64,000 nucleotides of DNA from the NCBI RefSeq assembly GCF_028682395.1, contig NZ_JANHLC010000006.1, positions 1 through 64,000 on the forward strand. Direction: 5' to 3'. Shown piece by piece: positions 1-8,323 of this stretch (the first letter of the stretch is position 1; every line of letters starts with the position of its first letter). Below the pieces are notes generated by a model. The model saw nothing but the letters and a program-made list of their open reading frames with translations. It did no database searches and was not told the DNA's origin. The translations under genes were made by a program, and so were the position numbers. Source of the DNA: Pseudomonas putida. Its GTDB lineage: Bacteria > Pseudomonadota > Gammaproteobacteria > Pseudomonadales > Pseudomonadaceae.

Positions 1-127
1 TTTCAAAGGGCCGAATAACGCTCACCTATATATAGAAGAAAACCCATTGCGCAATATATTGCCCACTTGGAGAAAACGAAGCATCATAAGCCTTCACCCC
101 CGCCCCTCTGACCCGGCTTCCCCTCTC

Positions 128-1015
128 ATGACCGAGCAACCTCGCAGCTTAATAGCGGCCCTCTTCCCAGTCGGCTTGCTTATCATCGCCATGACTTCAA
201 TCCAGTCGGGTGCAACGCTGGCCAAAAGCATGTTTCCCGTCGTCGGCGCCCAAGGCACGACCACCCTACGCCTGATCTTCGCCAGCATCATCATGCTGAT
301 CCTCCTGCGTCCGTGGCGTGCCAAGCTCACAGCACAGTCCTTGCGGACCGTGATCGTCTATGGCGCAGCCCTGGGCGGGATGAACCTGCTCTTCTATATG
401 TCGCTGCAAACCGTCCCGCTCGGCATTGCCGTGGCTCTCGAGTTTACCGGCCCCCTGGCCGTCGCCATCTATGCATCGCGACGAGCCATCGACTTTCTAT
501 GGGTAGGCCTGGCAATAACCGGCCTTCTACTACTGATCCCGCTTGGCGCAAACAGCATGGCCCTGGACCTGGCGGGCGTCTGCTATGCACTGGGCGCCGG
601 GATCTGCTGGGCGCTTTATATTCTTTTTGGTCAAAAGGCTGGGGCGGACAATGGCGTGCAGACTGCCGCATTGGGCGTGATGATCGCCGCGCTGCTTGTT
701 GCGCCAGTAGGCATCGCCCACGCGGGAGCTGCCCTGCTGACACCCGCACTGATCCCCATCGCATTCGCCGTAGCCCTGCTCTCCACGGCACTGCCCTATA
801 CCCTTGAGATGGTCGCCCTGACACGACTGCCCGCGCGGACCTTCGGAACCCTCATGAGCATCGAGCCCGCCATCGGCGCATTGTCAGGCTTGGTCTTCTT
901 GCATGAGATGCTCAGCCCAGTGCAATGGCTCGCCATCGGCTGCATCATCCTGGCGTCTGTTGGCGCGAGCCTGAGCATGCGCCACGAGCCAAAGCCCTTG
1001 ATACCTGCTGATTAA
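128..1015 (+). CDS. rhtA: RhtA-type threonine/homoserine exporter (EamA/DMT family)
   Basis: Inner-membrane exporter of the drug/metabolite superfamily; relatives export threonine and homoserine. The ATG at 128 gives 295 residues, the same length as E. coli RhtA as I recall it. An in-frame ATG at 47 would add 27 polar residues ahead of the first membrane segment and is less likely. About ten hydrophobic segments are visible. Stretches close to RhtA include QSGATLAKSMFPVVGA near residue 25, TVPLGIAVALEFTGPLAVA near residue 95 and ALTRLPARTFGTLMS near residue 235. Substrate is inferred from family similarity. The gene appears monocistronic. Confidence 0.85.
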   Translation: MTEQPRSLIAALFPVGLLIIAMTSIQSGATLAKSMFPVVGAQGTTTLRLIFASIIMLILLRPWRAKLTAQSLRTVIVYGAALGGMNLLFYMSLQTVPLGIAVALEFTGPLAVAIYASRRAIDFLWVGLAITGLLLLIPLGANSMALDLAGVCYALGAGICWALYILFGQKAGADNGVQTAALGVMIAALLVAPVGIAHAGAALLTPALIPIAFAVALLSTALPYTLEMVALTRLPARTFGTLMSIEPAIGALSGLVFLHEMLSPVQWLAIGCIILASVGASLSMRHEPKPLIPAD

Positions 1016-1184
1016 AAATGGATTTGACGCTGAACTAGTAATTGCTGCTCAATTAGGCCATGTTTAGCCTGTAACTCAATGCCTGCCTTAGTTTTTTCTT
1101 TGGAAATAACACTAGGAAAACCTCTGGAGGCAGTGAAAGCCAGACTTGGGCGAATTGACCCGAGGGCCTGTTATAAGGATGGCA

Positions 1185-1469
1185 ATGAAGCGATTTTCGA
1201 TTCTCCTCGTCACACTCATGATCGCCGGCTGTGCTGCAACGTCGCAGACAGAGGTCAAACGCGGCAAACGCGGTTTGCATATCAACTGCTCGGGTCTTTC
1301 CTCATCCTGGGACAAGTGCTACGCCAAAGCCGCTACCTCCTGTGGAGCGGCAGGCTATAAAGTCATCGCCAAGTCCGGTGACGCCGTGGAGGACCCGGGA
1401 GACTATCCCTTTGGTCTCAACCCCGCCGGCTATACCAGTCGCAGCATGATTGTCATCTGCAAAAAGTAG
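1185..1469 (+). CDS. small lipoprotein of unknown function
   Basis: Predicted 94-residue outer-membrane or periplasmic lipoprotein. The N-terminus MKRFSILLVTLMIAGC is a type II signal peptide with lipobox IAGC, so the mature protein would begin at the lipid-bearing Cys. Four further cysteines (in INCSG, DKCYA, SCGAA and VICKK) could form disulfides. The ATG at 1185 is preferred because AAGGA lies about five bases upstream; an ATG at 1179 is the alternative. Its stop abuts the stop of the convergent TetR gene. I do not recognise a named family. Confidence 0.75.
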   Translation: MKRFSILLVTLMIAGCAATSQTEVKRGKRGLHINCSGLSSSWDKCYAKAATSCGAAGYKVIAKSGDAVEDPGDYPFGLNPAGYTSRSMIVICKK

Positions 1470-2045
1470 CTATGCCTGGCCACCCTTGGTTTCAGCAACC
1501 TGCTGGCTCAGGGCGGCATAGCTCGCCTGCAGCACCTCACTGCGGGCCTGCACACTCACCATCATCCGTGCAATGACCAAAGCCCCCACACACTGGGACA
1601 GGACAGCCCAGGCAAGCTGCTCACAGCCCAGTGTCCGCGCCCAACTGGCGTGCAACTGACAAATCCAGTGTTCGGCCTGCTTACGCACAGCCTCATCGGC
1701 ACGCGCAATCTCGGCCCCCAGGGCAGGAAGCGCACAGCCAGCCTCGACGTTCTCGACATGGGCCAGGCTCAGATACTGCTTGAGACACTTATCAAGCTGC
1801 GCATGGCTCAATGACTGCCCACCGCTCAAACGCTCAAAACTTTGGGTAAGTTCCCGTTCGACAACGGCACTGAACAAGTCACTCTTTGAGGGGAAATGAC
1901 TGTAGAACGCTCCCCCACTCAGGCCGATGGCCTTCATCAACCCATCGACACCTACGCTGCCAACCCCTTCCTTCTTGATGAGCCTGGCACTGCTCTCGAG
2001 CAGACGCACCTGGGTTTGCTGCTTGTGATCGGCACTGTAGCGCAT
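1470..2045 (-). CDS. TetR/AcrR family transcriptional regulator
   Basis: A 191-residue TetR-family repressor. The N-terminal DNA-binding helices run from about residue 10 to 55, with the typical GLMKAIGLSGGAFYSHFPSK segment followed by DLFSAV. The C-terminal ligand domain is alpha-helical and carries CALPALGAEIAR near residue 105, as in TetR proteins that act beside oxidoreductases. It is transcribed divergently from the SDR gene. The 94-bp gap holds two copies of a 10-bp near-palindrome (2097-2106, 2112-2121), the probable operator. Ligand unknown. Confidence 0.88.
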   Translation of the reverse strand: MRYSADHKQQTQVRLLESSARLIKKEGVGSVGVDGLMKAIGLSGGAFYSHFPSKSDLFSAVVERELTQSFERLSGGQSLSHAQLDKCLKQYLSLAHVENVEAGCALPALGAEIARADEAVRKQAEHWICQLHASWARTLGCEQLAWAVLSQCVGALVIARMMVSVQARSEVLQASYAALSQQVAETKGGQA

Positions 2046-2096
2046 GGCGTGTATTCCAACTCTTCAAGGATCTTGACGACTGGAAAACTGTAACAT

Positions 2097-2121
2097 AACG
2101 TTCGTTTAGTTAACGATCGTT
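2097..2121. promoter_or_regulatory. probable TetR operator (two 10-bp near-palindromes)
   Basis: AACGTTCGTT at 2097-2106 and the perfect palindrome AACGATCGTT at 2112-2121 are spaced 15 bp start to start in the TetR/SDR intergenic gap. They lie about 20 bp upstream of the SDR start. The placement fits autoregulation plus control of the SDR gene. Binding is inferred from position and symmetry. Confidence 0.65.
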
Positions 2122-2139
2122 TACCAAAGGAAGCAATCC

Positions 2140-2880
2140 ATGACTACGGCACATAAAAACAACAGGGTGGCATTGGTAGTGGGTGCAGGCGACGCCACAG
2201 GCAGCGCGATAGCCAAGCGATTCGCCCGTGAGGGCTACATCGCCTGCGTGACTCGCCGCAGCGAAGAAAAACTGCAACCGTTAGTCGACGCGATCATCGA
2301 AAGCGGCCATCAGGCCCATGGTTTTGCTTGCGACGCTCGCAAGGAAGAGGAGGTGATCGCACTGGTCGAGCAGATCGAAAGCCAGATTGGCCCCATTGAA
2401 GTACTGGTCTTCAATATCGGTGCCAACGTGCCTTGCAGCATCCTTGAAGAAACGGCACGCAAGTACTTCAAGATCTGGGAGATGGCCTGTTTTTCCGGTT
2501 TTCTCAATGGCCGCGAAGTCGCCAAGCGCATGGTGACCCGTAACCGCGGCAGCATCCTGTTTACCGGGGCCACCGCCGGGCTACGCGGGGCCGCCGGTTT
2601 CGCCGCCTTTGCCGGCGCCAAACACGGTATCCGCGCGCTGGCGCAAAGCATGGCGCGTGAGCTGGGGCCGATGAATATTCATGTCGCCCACGTCGTGGTC
2701 GACGGTGCTATCGACACCGACTTTATTCGTACCAGTTTCCCGGAAAAATACGCCCTGAAGGACCAGGACGGCATTCTCGACCCCGAGCATATCGCCGAAA
2801 ACTATTGGTTCCTGCATAACCAGCCACGCGATGCCTGGACTTTCGAACTGGACCTGCGCCCCTGGAATGAACGCTGGTAA
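2140..2880 (+). CDS. atypical short-chain dehydrogenase/reductase (Tyr-to-Phe at the YxxxK position)
   Basis: A 246-residue Rossmann-fold SDR. The nucleotide-binding loop is GAGDATGSAIA (residues ~15-25), departing from TGxxxGxG, and NIGA replaces NNAG near residue 92. At the catalytic YxxxK position the sequence reads FAGAKHGIRAL, so Phe occupies the Tyr position; Lys is kept. I recall related SDRs with the same FxxAKH arrangement, so this looks like a subfamily trait rather than damage. RBS AAAGGAAG precedes the ATG. It heads a probable two-gene unit with the DsbA-family gene 37 bp downstream. Substrate unknown. Confidence 0.85.
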   Translation: MTTAHKNNRVALVVGAGDATGSAIAKRFAREGYIACVTRRSEEKLQPLVDAIIESGHQAHGFACDARKEEEVIALVEQIESQIGPIEVLVFNIGANVPCSILEETARKYFKIWEMACFSGFLNGREVAKRMVTRNRGSILFTGATAGLRGAAGFAAFAGAKHGIRALAQSMARELGPMNIHVAHVVVDGAIDTDFIRTSFPEKYALKDQDGILDPEHIAENYWFLHNQPRDAWTFELDLRPWNERW

Positions 2881-2917
2881 CACCCTCTCCCAAAACAATA
2901 AACAAGGAGTCCCGCAG

Positions 2918-3508
2918 ATGAGCAAAACCCTCGAGTTCTACTTCGACCTTGGCAGCCCCACCAGCTACCTGGCCTACACCCAGCTACCCGCGCTGTGCGC
3001 GCAGACCGCCAGCGAACTGGTGTATCACCCCATGCTGCTGGGAGGTGTATTCAAGGCCACCGGCAACGCCTCCCCTATCCAGGTGCCCGCCAAAGCGCGC
3101 TATATGCTCAAGGACCTGGAGCGGTTCGCCAGGCGCTACCAGGTTCCCCTGCGCTTCAACCCGCACTTTCCGATCAATACGCTGCACCTGATGCGCGCAA
3201 CCGTGGGCGTGCAACGGCAACTACCGGAGCGATTTATCGAGTTTCTGGACTGCCTGTTCAAGGCGCTATGGGTTGATGGGCACAACCTGGCCGACCCTGC
3301 GGTGCTGGCTCAGGTCCTGCAAAGCGCCGGCTTTGCCCCTGACAGCATCTTGCAACTCAGCGAAGACGAAGGGGCCAAGGCGGCTCTGAAGGCCAATACC
3401 GAACAGGCCCTGCAACGGGGCGTGTTTGGCGCCCCCAGCCTGTTCGTCGGCGATGAACTGTTTTTTGGCCAGGACCGCCTGGATTTTGTCCGCGCGGCCC
3501 TGGCCTGA
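2918..3508 (+). CDS. DsbA-family 2-hydroxychromene-2-carboxylate isomerase-like protein
   Basis: A 196-residue thioredoxin-fold protein of the kappa-GST/HCCA isomerase (NahD) group. It begins KTLEFYFDLGSPTSYLAYTQLP, where the Ser of SPTSY is the usual active-site position of the kappa/HCCA class instead of CxxC. The C-terminal segment GVFGAPSLFVGDELFFGQDRLD is the conserved family block. The ATG at 2918 follows AAGGAGT with good spacing. It is cotranscribed with the SDR, suggesting a small redox or detoxification module under the TetR regulator. True substrate unknown. Confidence 0.88.
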   Translation: MSKTLEFYFDLGSPTSYLAYTQLPALCAQTASELVYHPMLLGGVFKATGNASPIQVPAKARYMLKDLERFARRYQVPLRFNPHFPINTLHLMRATVGVQRQLPERFIEFLDCLFKALWVDGHNLADPAVLAQVLQSAGFAPDSILQLSEDEGAKAALKANTEQALQRGVFGAPSLFVGDELFFGQDRLDFVRAALA

Positions 3509-3511
3509 CGT

Positions 3512-5326
3512 TTACGGCGCCAGGCGCTCGGTCCGGACCTGTAACCACGCCAGGCTGGCACCTGAAAGATAGGGTGCCAGGCGCTCCCGCACCTGGGCGT
3601 GGTAGTCATTGAGCCAGTCGAGCTCCTCGCGCGTCAGCAGTGAAGGCTCCAGGCAGCGAGTGTCGATAGGGCATAAAGTCAAAGTCTCGAATCGCAAGAA
3701 CTCGCCGAACTCGGTGGCACCCGCTGCGCAGTTCAAGACCAGATTTTCGATCCTCACCCCCCAACGTCCTGGGCGGTAAGTCCCGGGCTCAATGGAGGTA
3801 ATCATCCCCGGTTGCATGGCCGTCTGGGGCGACGCGACAGCCTGGTAGGCAATAACCTGTGGGCCTTCGTGCACATTGAGAAAATAACCAACCCCATGCC
3901 CGGTGCCATGGCCATAATCGACCCCGTCAGCCCACAAGGGCGCGCGCGCAATCGCGTCGAGCAGCGGCGAGAGAATCCCCTGCGGAAACTGCGCACGAGA
4001 CAACGCGATCATACCCTTGAGCACCCGCGTGCAATCGGCTTTCTGCTCGGCGCTGGGCTGCCCGATTGGCACCATCCGGGTGATATCCGTGGTGCCCCCC
4101 AGGTACTGGCCTCCGGAGTCGATCAGCAATAGGCCATCGCCCTCGATCAGCGCGTGAGCCTCTTCGGTGGCATGGTAATGAGGCATCGCGCCGTTGGCAT
4201 TAAAGGCCGCAATGGTATTGAAGCTTAGGGATACAAACCCCGGGCGGCGGCGGCGAGCGGCGCTAAGACGCTCGTCAATGGTCAGTTCCGTGACAGGCTC
4301 CTGCCCCAGCGCGCCCTCCAGCCACGCAAAGAACTCACAGAGCGCTGCGCCATCCTGCTCCATCGCACGGCGAATATGCTCGGCGTCCGCCAGACTCTTG
4401 CGCGACTTGGCCAGCGTGGTCGGATTCAAGCCTTCCACCAGCCTGACTTCAGGCCCCAGATGATCCAGCAGCCCGCAGGTGACCCGTGCCGGATCCACCA
4501 ACAGTTGCTGCCCGGCGCCGATCCCCTGAAGCGCTGCCGCAACCTCGCCATAATCGCGCAAGGTCACCCCGTCGTGCTCCAGGACCTTGCGCAGCGCGGC
4601 ATCGACCTTGTCCAAAGCCACAAACAGAATAGCCTGCACCTGGTTCACCAACGCGAACGCGACAAACACCGGATTGAACGACACATCGCTACCGCGCAGA
4701 TTGAACAGCCAGGCAATATCATCCAGCGTCGCGATAAAGTGCCAATCGGCACCACGCTCGTTCAGCGCTGCCCGCAGTTGCGTCAGCTTGTCGAGCCGGC
4801 TGACCGTGGCCTCGGGGGGCAGATGGGCATACACCGGCGCTGTCGGCAAGGATGGGCGCTGCAGCCAGACATCCGCCAGCACATCTCTATCCGTGCGCAG
4901 TTGCGCGCCGCGAGCTTGCAATTTCTCCCTCAAGGTCCGTGCTGCCGCCAGCGCCATGACCGTACCATCCACTGCAGCCACGCCAGCCACCGGCACGTGT
5001 TCCGCCAACCAGTCCAACGGCCCTGGCTGGCCCGGCCGCAACTTCATCAATTCAATGCCGCTACCGGCCAACTCTTTGCTCGCCTGCTCCCAGTACCGAC
5101 TATCGGCCCAGATCCCGGCAAAATCGCGGGTCACGATCAGCGTACCGACCGAACCGTGGAACCCCGACAGCCATTGACGCCCCTGCCAATAGCCCGGCAG
5201 GTATTCGGAAAGATGGGGATCAGCCGAGGGCACCAGCAACGCATGGATACCTTCGCGGCGCATGGCCTCCCGGGTACGTGCCAGACGCTGGGGCACCGAG
5301 TCGTCGGGCAAAGTCTGCGTGCTCAT
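3512..5326 (-). CDS. pepP: Xaa-Pro aminopeptidase P family (M24 metallopeptidase)
   Basis: A 604-residue cytosolic metallopeptidase that would remove N-terminal residues preceding proline. Two N-terminal creatinase-like domains (about 1-310) precede the pita-bread catalytic domain. The five metal ligands can be placed: Asp403 and Asp414 (DSGGQYLGGTTD), His477 (GTGHGVG), Glu513 (SIEPG) and Glu527 (RIEN). The length matches the long, three-domain aminopeptidase P class rather than the ~440-residue PepP. The ATG at 5326 follows GGAGA. The symbol is assigned by function, not by operon context. It stands alone and converges on the DsbA-family gene. Confidence 0.88.
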   Translation of the reverse strand: MSTQTLPDDSVPQRLARTREAMRREGIHALLVPSADPHLSEYLPGYWQGRQWLSGFHGSVGTLIVTRDFAGIWADSRYWEQASKELAGSGIELMKLRPGQPGPLDWLAEHVPVAGVAAVDGTVMALAAARTLREKLQARGAQLRTDRDVLADVWLQRPSLPTAPVYAHLPPEATVSRLDKLTQLRAALNERGADWHFIATLDDIAWLFNLRGSDVSFNPVFVAFALVNQVQAILFVALDKVDAALRKVLEHDGVTLRDYGEVAAALQGIGAGQQLLVDPARVTCGLLDHLGPEVRLVEGLNPTTLAKSRKSLADAEHIRRAMEQDGAALCEFFAWLEGALGQEPVTELTIDERLSAARRRRPGFVSLSFNTIAAFNANGAMPHYHATEEAHALIEGDGLLLIDSGGQYLGGTTDITRMVPIGQPSAEQKADCTRVLKGMIALSRAQFPQGILSPLLDAIARAPLWADGVDYGHGTGHGVGYFLNVHEGPQVIAYQAVASPQTAMQPGMITSIEPGTYRPGRWGVRIENLVLNCAAGATEFGEFLRFETLTLCPIDTRCLEPSLLTREELDWLNDYHAQVRERLAPYLSGASLAWLQVRTERLAP

Positions 5327-5399
5327 GGTCTCTCCTATTGGCCGCTTGAATAATGATCTGCGAGCGATAATGGAGCACGCTGCATCCATCGGCAACCGC

Positions 5400-6014
5400 C
5401 TAGCTCAGGCTTTCGAGCAACAATGGATACAGGGAAATCACCAGCAACAACGCCATGCTGATGTTGAACAGCCGCAACCAGCGTGGTTGGCGCAGCACAT
5501 TGCGCAACAAGCTGCCGCAGGCCGCCCATAGGCTGATAACGGGCGCATTGATCAAGGCAAAAACGGCGGCGATCACCAGCACATTGACCACGTAGCCCTG
5601 CAAGGGCACATAGGTACTGATGGCGCCCACAGCCATCACCCAGGCCTTGGGGTTGACCCATTGAAACGCTGCCGCGCCCCAGTAACCCAATGGCCGGCTA
5701 CCACTCTCCTGGGAATGGGCAACGGGGCCCGAACGCGCGATACACCAGGCCAGGTAAAGCAGATAGGCGCCACCCAGATAGCGCAGGAAACGATAAAGCT
5801 GCGGATACGCCTCGAACACCGCACCGAGGCCCAGGCCCACCGCCAACACCAGGACAAACAGGCCGCAACTGATACCGAGAATATGCGGAATCGAACGGTT
5901 GAAACCGAAGTTCACCCCTGACGCCAACAGCATGGTGTTGTTCGGCCCCGGCGTCACGGAAGTGACCATGGCGAACAGGGCAAAGGCGAGAAGCAGTTCG
6001 GGAGAGAGGCTCAT
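5400..6014 (-). CDS. LysE/RhtB family amino-acid exporter
   Basis: A 204-residue inner-membrane exporter with about six hydrophobic segments. The family signature SVTPGPNN is near residue 20, and NPKAWVMAVGAIS lies near residue 125. The ATG at 6014 is preferred over upstream starts because it places the first helix directly at the N-terminus (MSLSPELLLAFALFAM). Substrate is probably a small amino acid or a derivative. No regulator is adjacent. Confidence 0.9.
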   Translation of the reverse strand: MSLSPELLLAFALFAMVTSVTPGPNNTMLLASGVNFGFNRSIPHILGISCGLFVLVLAVGLGLGAVFEAYPQLYRFLRYLGGAYLLYLAWCIARSGPVAHSQESGSRPLGYWGAAAFQWVNPKAWVMAVGAISTYVPLQGYVVNVLVIAAVFALINAPVISLWAACGSLLRNVLRQPRWLRLFNISMALLLVISLYPLLLESLS

Positions 6015-6116
6015 GGCGGCGGTCCGGCGCGTGATTGTCAGGGCTCGACAGTACCCAGCCACACAACGAAACGCACGGACAGTTACCCACACTTAGAGCC
6101 GTACAGTTGTGCGCCC

Positions 6117-6374
6117 TCAGCTTTTTGGGACAACTGTATCAAGCGCCGGATCCGCATTGATTTGTGCGCCGTTTTGCAACAGATCTTGCCCCAGCAGCTC
6201 GGCCTTGCGCCGCTGATACTCATCGAATGAAAGGCCGCGCCGATTCAGGGACTCAAGCGCCAGCTCAAGCTGCTCTGCTGCGCTGTAGCCACGGTCCTGC
6301 GGGGCGGGATGCTGGGCGCAACCCGCCACTGCAACGCTCAGGACCATCAATGCAACAGCGCCAAACCCTTTCAT
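6117..6374 (-). CDS. small lipoprotein with SHOCT-like C-terminus
   Basis: An 85-residue predicted lipoprotein: MKGFGAVALMVLSVAVAGC is a type II signal peptide with lipobox VAGC. The segment ESLNRRGLSFDEYQRRKAELL (about residues 41-61) resembles short oligomerisation helices of the SHOCT kind. Function is unknown. It lies about 100 bp downstream of the monooxygenase gene in the same direction, with a GC-rich hairpin at 6422-6435 between them, so separate transcripts are likely. Confidence 0.7.
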   Translation of the reverse strand: MKGFGAVALMVLSVAVAGCAQHPAPQDRGYSAAEQLELALESLNRRGLSFDEYQRRKAELLGQDLLQNGAQINADPALDTVVPKS

Positions 6375-6421
6375 CAAGACACCCCCGGCCAACCACGACA
6401 AATCAATGGCCACAGGCTAGC

Positions 6422-6435
6422 GGCCCGTGCGGGCC
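6422..6435. terminator. GC-rich hairpin after the monooxygenase gene
   Basis: Arms GGCCCG (6422-6427) and CGGGCC (6430-6435) form a tight inverted repeat in the gap downstream of the leftward monooxygenase gene. There is no following T-run, so termination is uncertain. Confidence 0.35.
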
Positions 6436-6481
6436 AGCAACAATCACCGTGCTCAATAGTCGCTATCGATCGGCGCGTCTT

Positions 6482-6865
6482 TCAGTGGCCTTGCCTCGCC
6501 CGGCTCACTAGGCGGCACTGCAGTGCGTCATCGACACTGCGCTCAAGGCTGCGTAGCACCTGAAACGAGCCGAAGGTCACCGCCTTGGCTTGATAGGTGC
6601 GGATCAGGCCCCAGAAATCCGTGTGCCCTGCCTCGATAGCGGCGAAGGCGCGTTCCCCCGCTTCCTTCGATTGCCATTGCAGGTAATTCAGCACTCGCCG
6701 GCCATCATCACTGGCCTGCACGCTGGCACTGAGAAACCCCTGGTGGTCACGGGCCAGGCGTTCGGTCTGGCTGGCCAGCGCGGCCACCAGGCCATCCTGT
6801 TGATGCGGCTCGATATCGAACTCTATCAACTGTGCGTAGCTACGATTTTCCCCTATCGACTGCAT
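6482..6865 (-). CDS. antibiotic-biosynthesis-monooxygenase-domain protein, SoxR target
   Basis: A 127-residue dimeric ferredoxin-like (ABM) fold protein, with IEFDIEPHQQDGLVAAL near residue 15 and GFLSASVQASDDGRRVLNY near residue 40. It is divergent from soxR. In P. aeruginosa a monooxygenase of this type next to soxR (PA2274, established knowledge) belongs to the small SoxR regulon responding to phenazines and redox-cycling compounds. Start ATG 6865 follows GGGAAGG. A SoxR box inside a 19-bp-spacer promoter lies 50-80 bp upstream. The chemical reaction is not known. Confidence 0.85.
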   Translation of the reverse strand: MQSIGENRSYAQLIEFDIEPHQQDGLVAALASQTERLARDHQGFLSASVQASDDGRRVLNYLQWQSKEAGERAFAAIEAGHTDFWGLIRTYQAKAVTFGSFQVLRSLERSVDDALQCRLVSRARQGH

Positions 6866-6914
6866 GACCTTCCCCACAGATAAGTAGTACGAATCTTGCG
6901 ATCCAAGGCCTCGA

Positions 6915-6945
6915 AGGGTAAAACCTCCAGTTAAGTTAAGGTCAA
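6915..6945 (-). promoter_or_regulatory. SoxR box in a 19-bp-spacer promoter
   Basis: On the minus strand, TTGACC (6940-6945) and TACCCT (6915-6920) are separated by 19 bp, the long spacer typical of MerR-family-activated promoters. Within it, 6924-6941 matches the pseudomonad/enteric SoxR site CCTCAAGTTAACTTGAGG at 15 of 18 bases by my count. It directs transcription of the monooxygenase gene. Confidence 0.82.
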
Positions 6946-6954
6946 GTGCTCATC

Positions 6955-7431
6955 ATGAAAAAAATCGCTGCGCCTACCCCACAGGACAAAGAACTCAGCG
7001 TCGGCCAAATGGCCGCCCGCAGTGGCATTACGGTCACCGCCCTGCACTTCTATGAAGCCAAGGGCTTGATCAGCAGCCGGCGTAACAGTGGTAACCAGCG
7101 CCGTTACCCACGTGAAATGCTGCGCCGGGTGGCCTTGATCAAAGTAGCGCAGCGCCTGGGCATTCCCCTGGCCAGCATTCACCAGGTTTTTCAGACCCTG
7201 CCTCGGGGGCGCGCGCCCTCGGCGGCTGACTGGGAGCGGTTTTCCGCTCAGTGGAAGCATGAGTTGAATGAGCGTATCGACCGCCTGACGCGACTGCGCG
7301 ATCAACTCGATGGCTGCATCGGTTGCGGCTGCCTGTCGATGGAGGCCTGCCCCTTGCGCAACTACGCCGATGAACTCGGCCAGCAGGGACCCGGCGCCCA
7401 AGTACTGGAGCCGGGGCGCACGCCATGCTGA
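6955..7431 (+). CDS. soxR: redox-sensitive transcriptional activator SoxR
   Basis: A 158-residue MerR-family [2Fe-2S] regulator. The N-terminal winged helix reads [26 protein letters not shown], and [25 protein letters not shown] follows as in SoxR. The iron-sulfur cluster motif CIGCGC with SMEAC (about residues 120-131) is intact, giving the four Cys ligands. A GTG at 6946 with AAGG seven bases upstream is an alternative start that adds three residues. It is divergent from its probable target, the ABM monooxygenase, with the SoxR box between them. Confidence 0.93.
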   Translation: MKKIAAPTPQDKELSVGQMAARSGITVTALHFYEAKGLISSRRNSGNQRRYPREMLRRVALIKVAQRLGIPLASIHQVFQTLPRGRAPSAADWERFSAQWKHELNERIDRLTRLRDQLDGCIGCGCLSMEACPLRNYADELGQQGPGAQVLEPGRTPC

Positions 7432-7440
7432 GACACGTCT

Positions 7441-7819
7441 TCAGCCAACGTCCCGGGCCAGCACCCGCTCGCAAAGAAAGTCGATCAAAGCCCGTAGCTT
7501 CGGCGTCGGGTGCCGGCTGGCTGGCCACAGCAGGCGCAGGTTGACGCGACGCTCGACAAACGCATCCAGCACGCTACGCAACCGACCATCGACCAAACCT
7601 CGCCTATGGAAAAATCCGGCAGGCAGGCAATGCCCGGGCCCCGTGATGCAAAGCAGAGTAGATCCTCCGGCTGCCGGGGCGTGCGGCAACGGGCAAAGTG
7701 CTCCGGCGACGCGACCAGGACCACGATGATCCAACAGCAATCCCAGATAGAGCGGCTCGCGCCGCCTGCAGCTCTTCGGCCACGGCAATAAACTGGCGCA
7801 ACAAACGGGTCTCAATCAT
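7441..7819 (-). pseudogene. remnant of a LysR-family regulator
   Basis: The first ~18 codons read METRLLRQFIAVAEEL-like, a classic LysR N-terminus. The next ~180 codons of a normal gene are missing. The remainder resembles the end of a LysR effector domain spread over two other frames: VLVASPEHFARCRTPRQPEDL and GIACLPDFSIGE in one, then DGRLRSVLDAFVERRVNLRL and PKLRALIDFL in another, ending at 7441. One large internal deletion plus at least two frame shifts explain this. It overlaps the end of the FKBP gene by 8 bp. Confidence 0.8.
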
Positions 7820-8150
7820 CCCGGGTCAGCACTTCCAGCAACTCAATTTCAAAACTCAAATCCGAATTCGGTGGAATTGCCCCGACCTGGCGTTCGCCAT
7901 AGCCCAGGTGCGACGGCACGAAGAGTTGGCGCTTACCGCCCACCTGCATGCCCATCAGCCCCTGGTCCCAGCCCTTGATGACCCGACCGCTGCCGATCAC
8001 GCACTGGAACGGTTTACCGCGCTCCCAGGACGAGTCGAAAACTGTCCCGTCCGCGAGCGTCCCCCGGTACTGAGTGGTGATCAGCGCCCCCTTGACCACC
8101 GCCTTGCCGTCGCCAACGCGAAGATCCACTACTTGCAGTTCGCCTGCCAT
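7812..8150 (-). CDS. FKBP-type peptidyl-prolyl cis-trans isomerase
   Basis: A 112-residue single-domain FKBP. Conserved positions are visible: YRGTLADGTVFDSSWERGKPF near residue 30, IGSGRVIKGWDQGLMGMQVGG (Val-Ile-Lys-Gly-Trp core) near residue 55 and LGYGERQVGAIPPNSDLSFEIELL at the end. No signal peptide is present, so it is probably cytosolic. The ATG at 8150 is preferred; a GTG at 8159 would add MNK. It lies divergent from the TSUP permease. Confidence 0.9.
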   Translation of the reverse strand: MAGELQVVDLRVGDGKAVVKGALITTQYRGTLADGTVFDSSWERGKPFQCVIGSGRVIKGWDQGLMGMQVGGKRQLFVPSHLGYGERQVGAIPPNSDLSFEIELLEVLTRDD

Positions 8151-8323
8151 CTTGTTCACTCGTCGATAAATTAAACCGCTCGCCTTTTCGCAGAAATGGC
8201 CGGCGCTGGCAACTCCCCTGGGCAGTTTGCGCAGCGCCTCGGCGGTCGCGAGGTCCGACGGTAATGGGTAAGATAGCGGTCCTGCCTCGCTTCCCCTGCG
8301 TGCCCTGCCGAATAAGCCGAATC

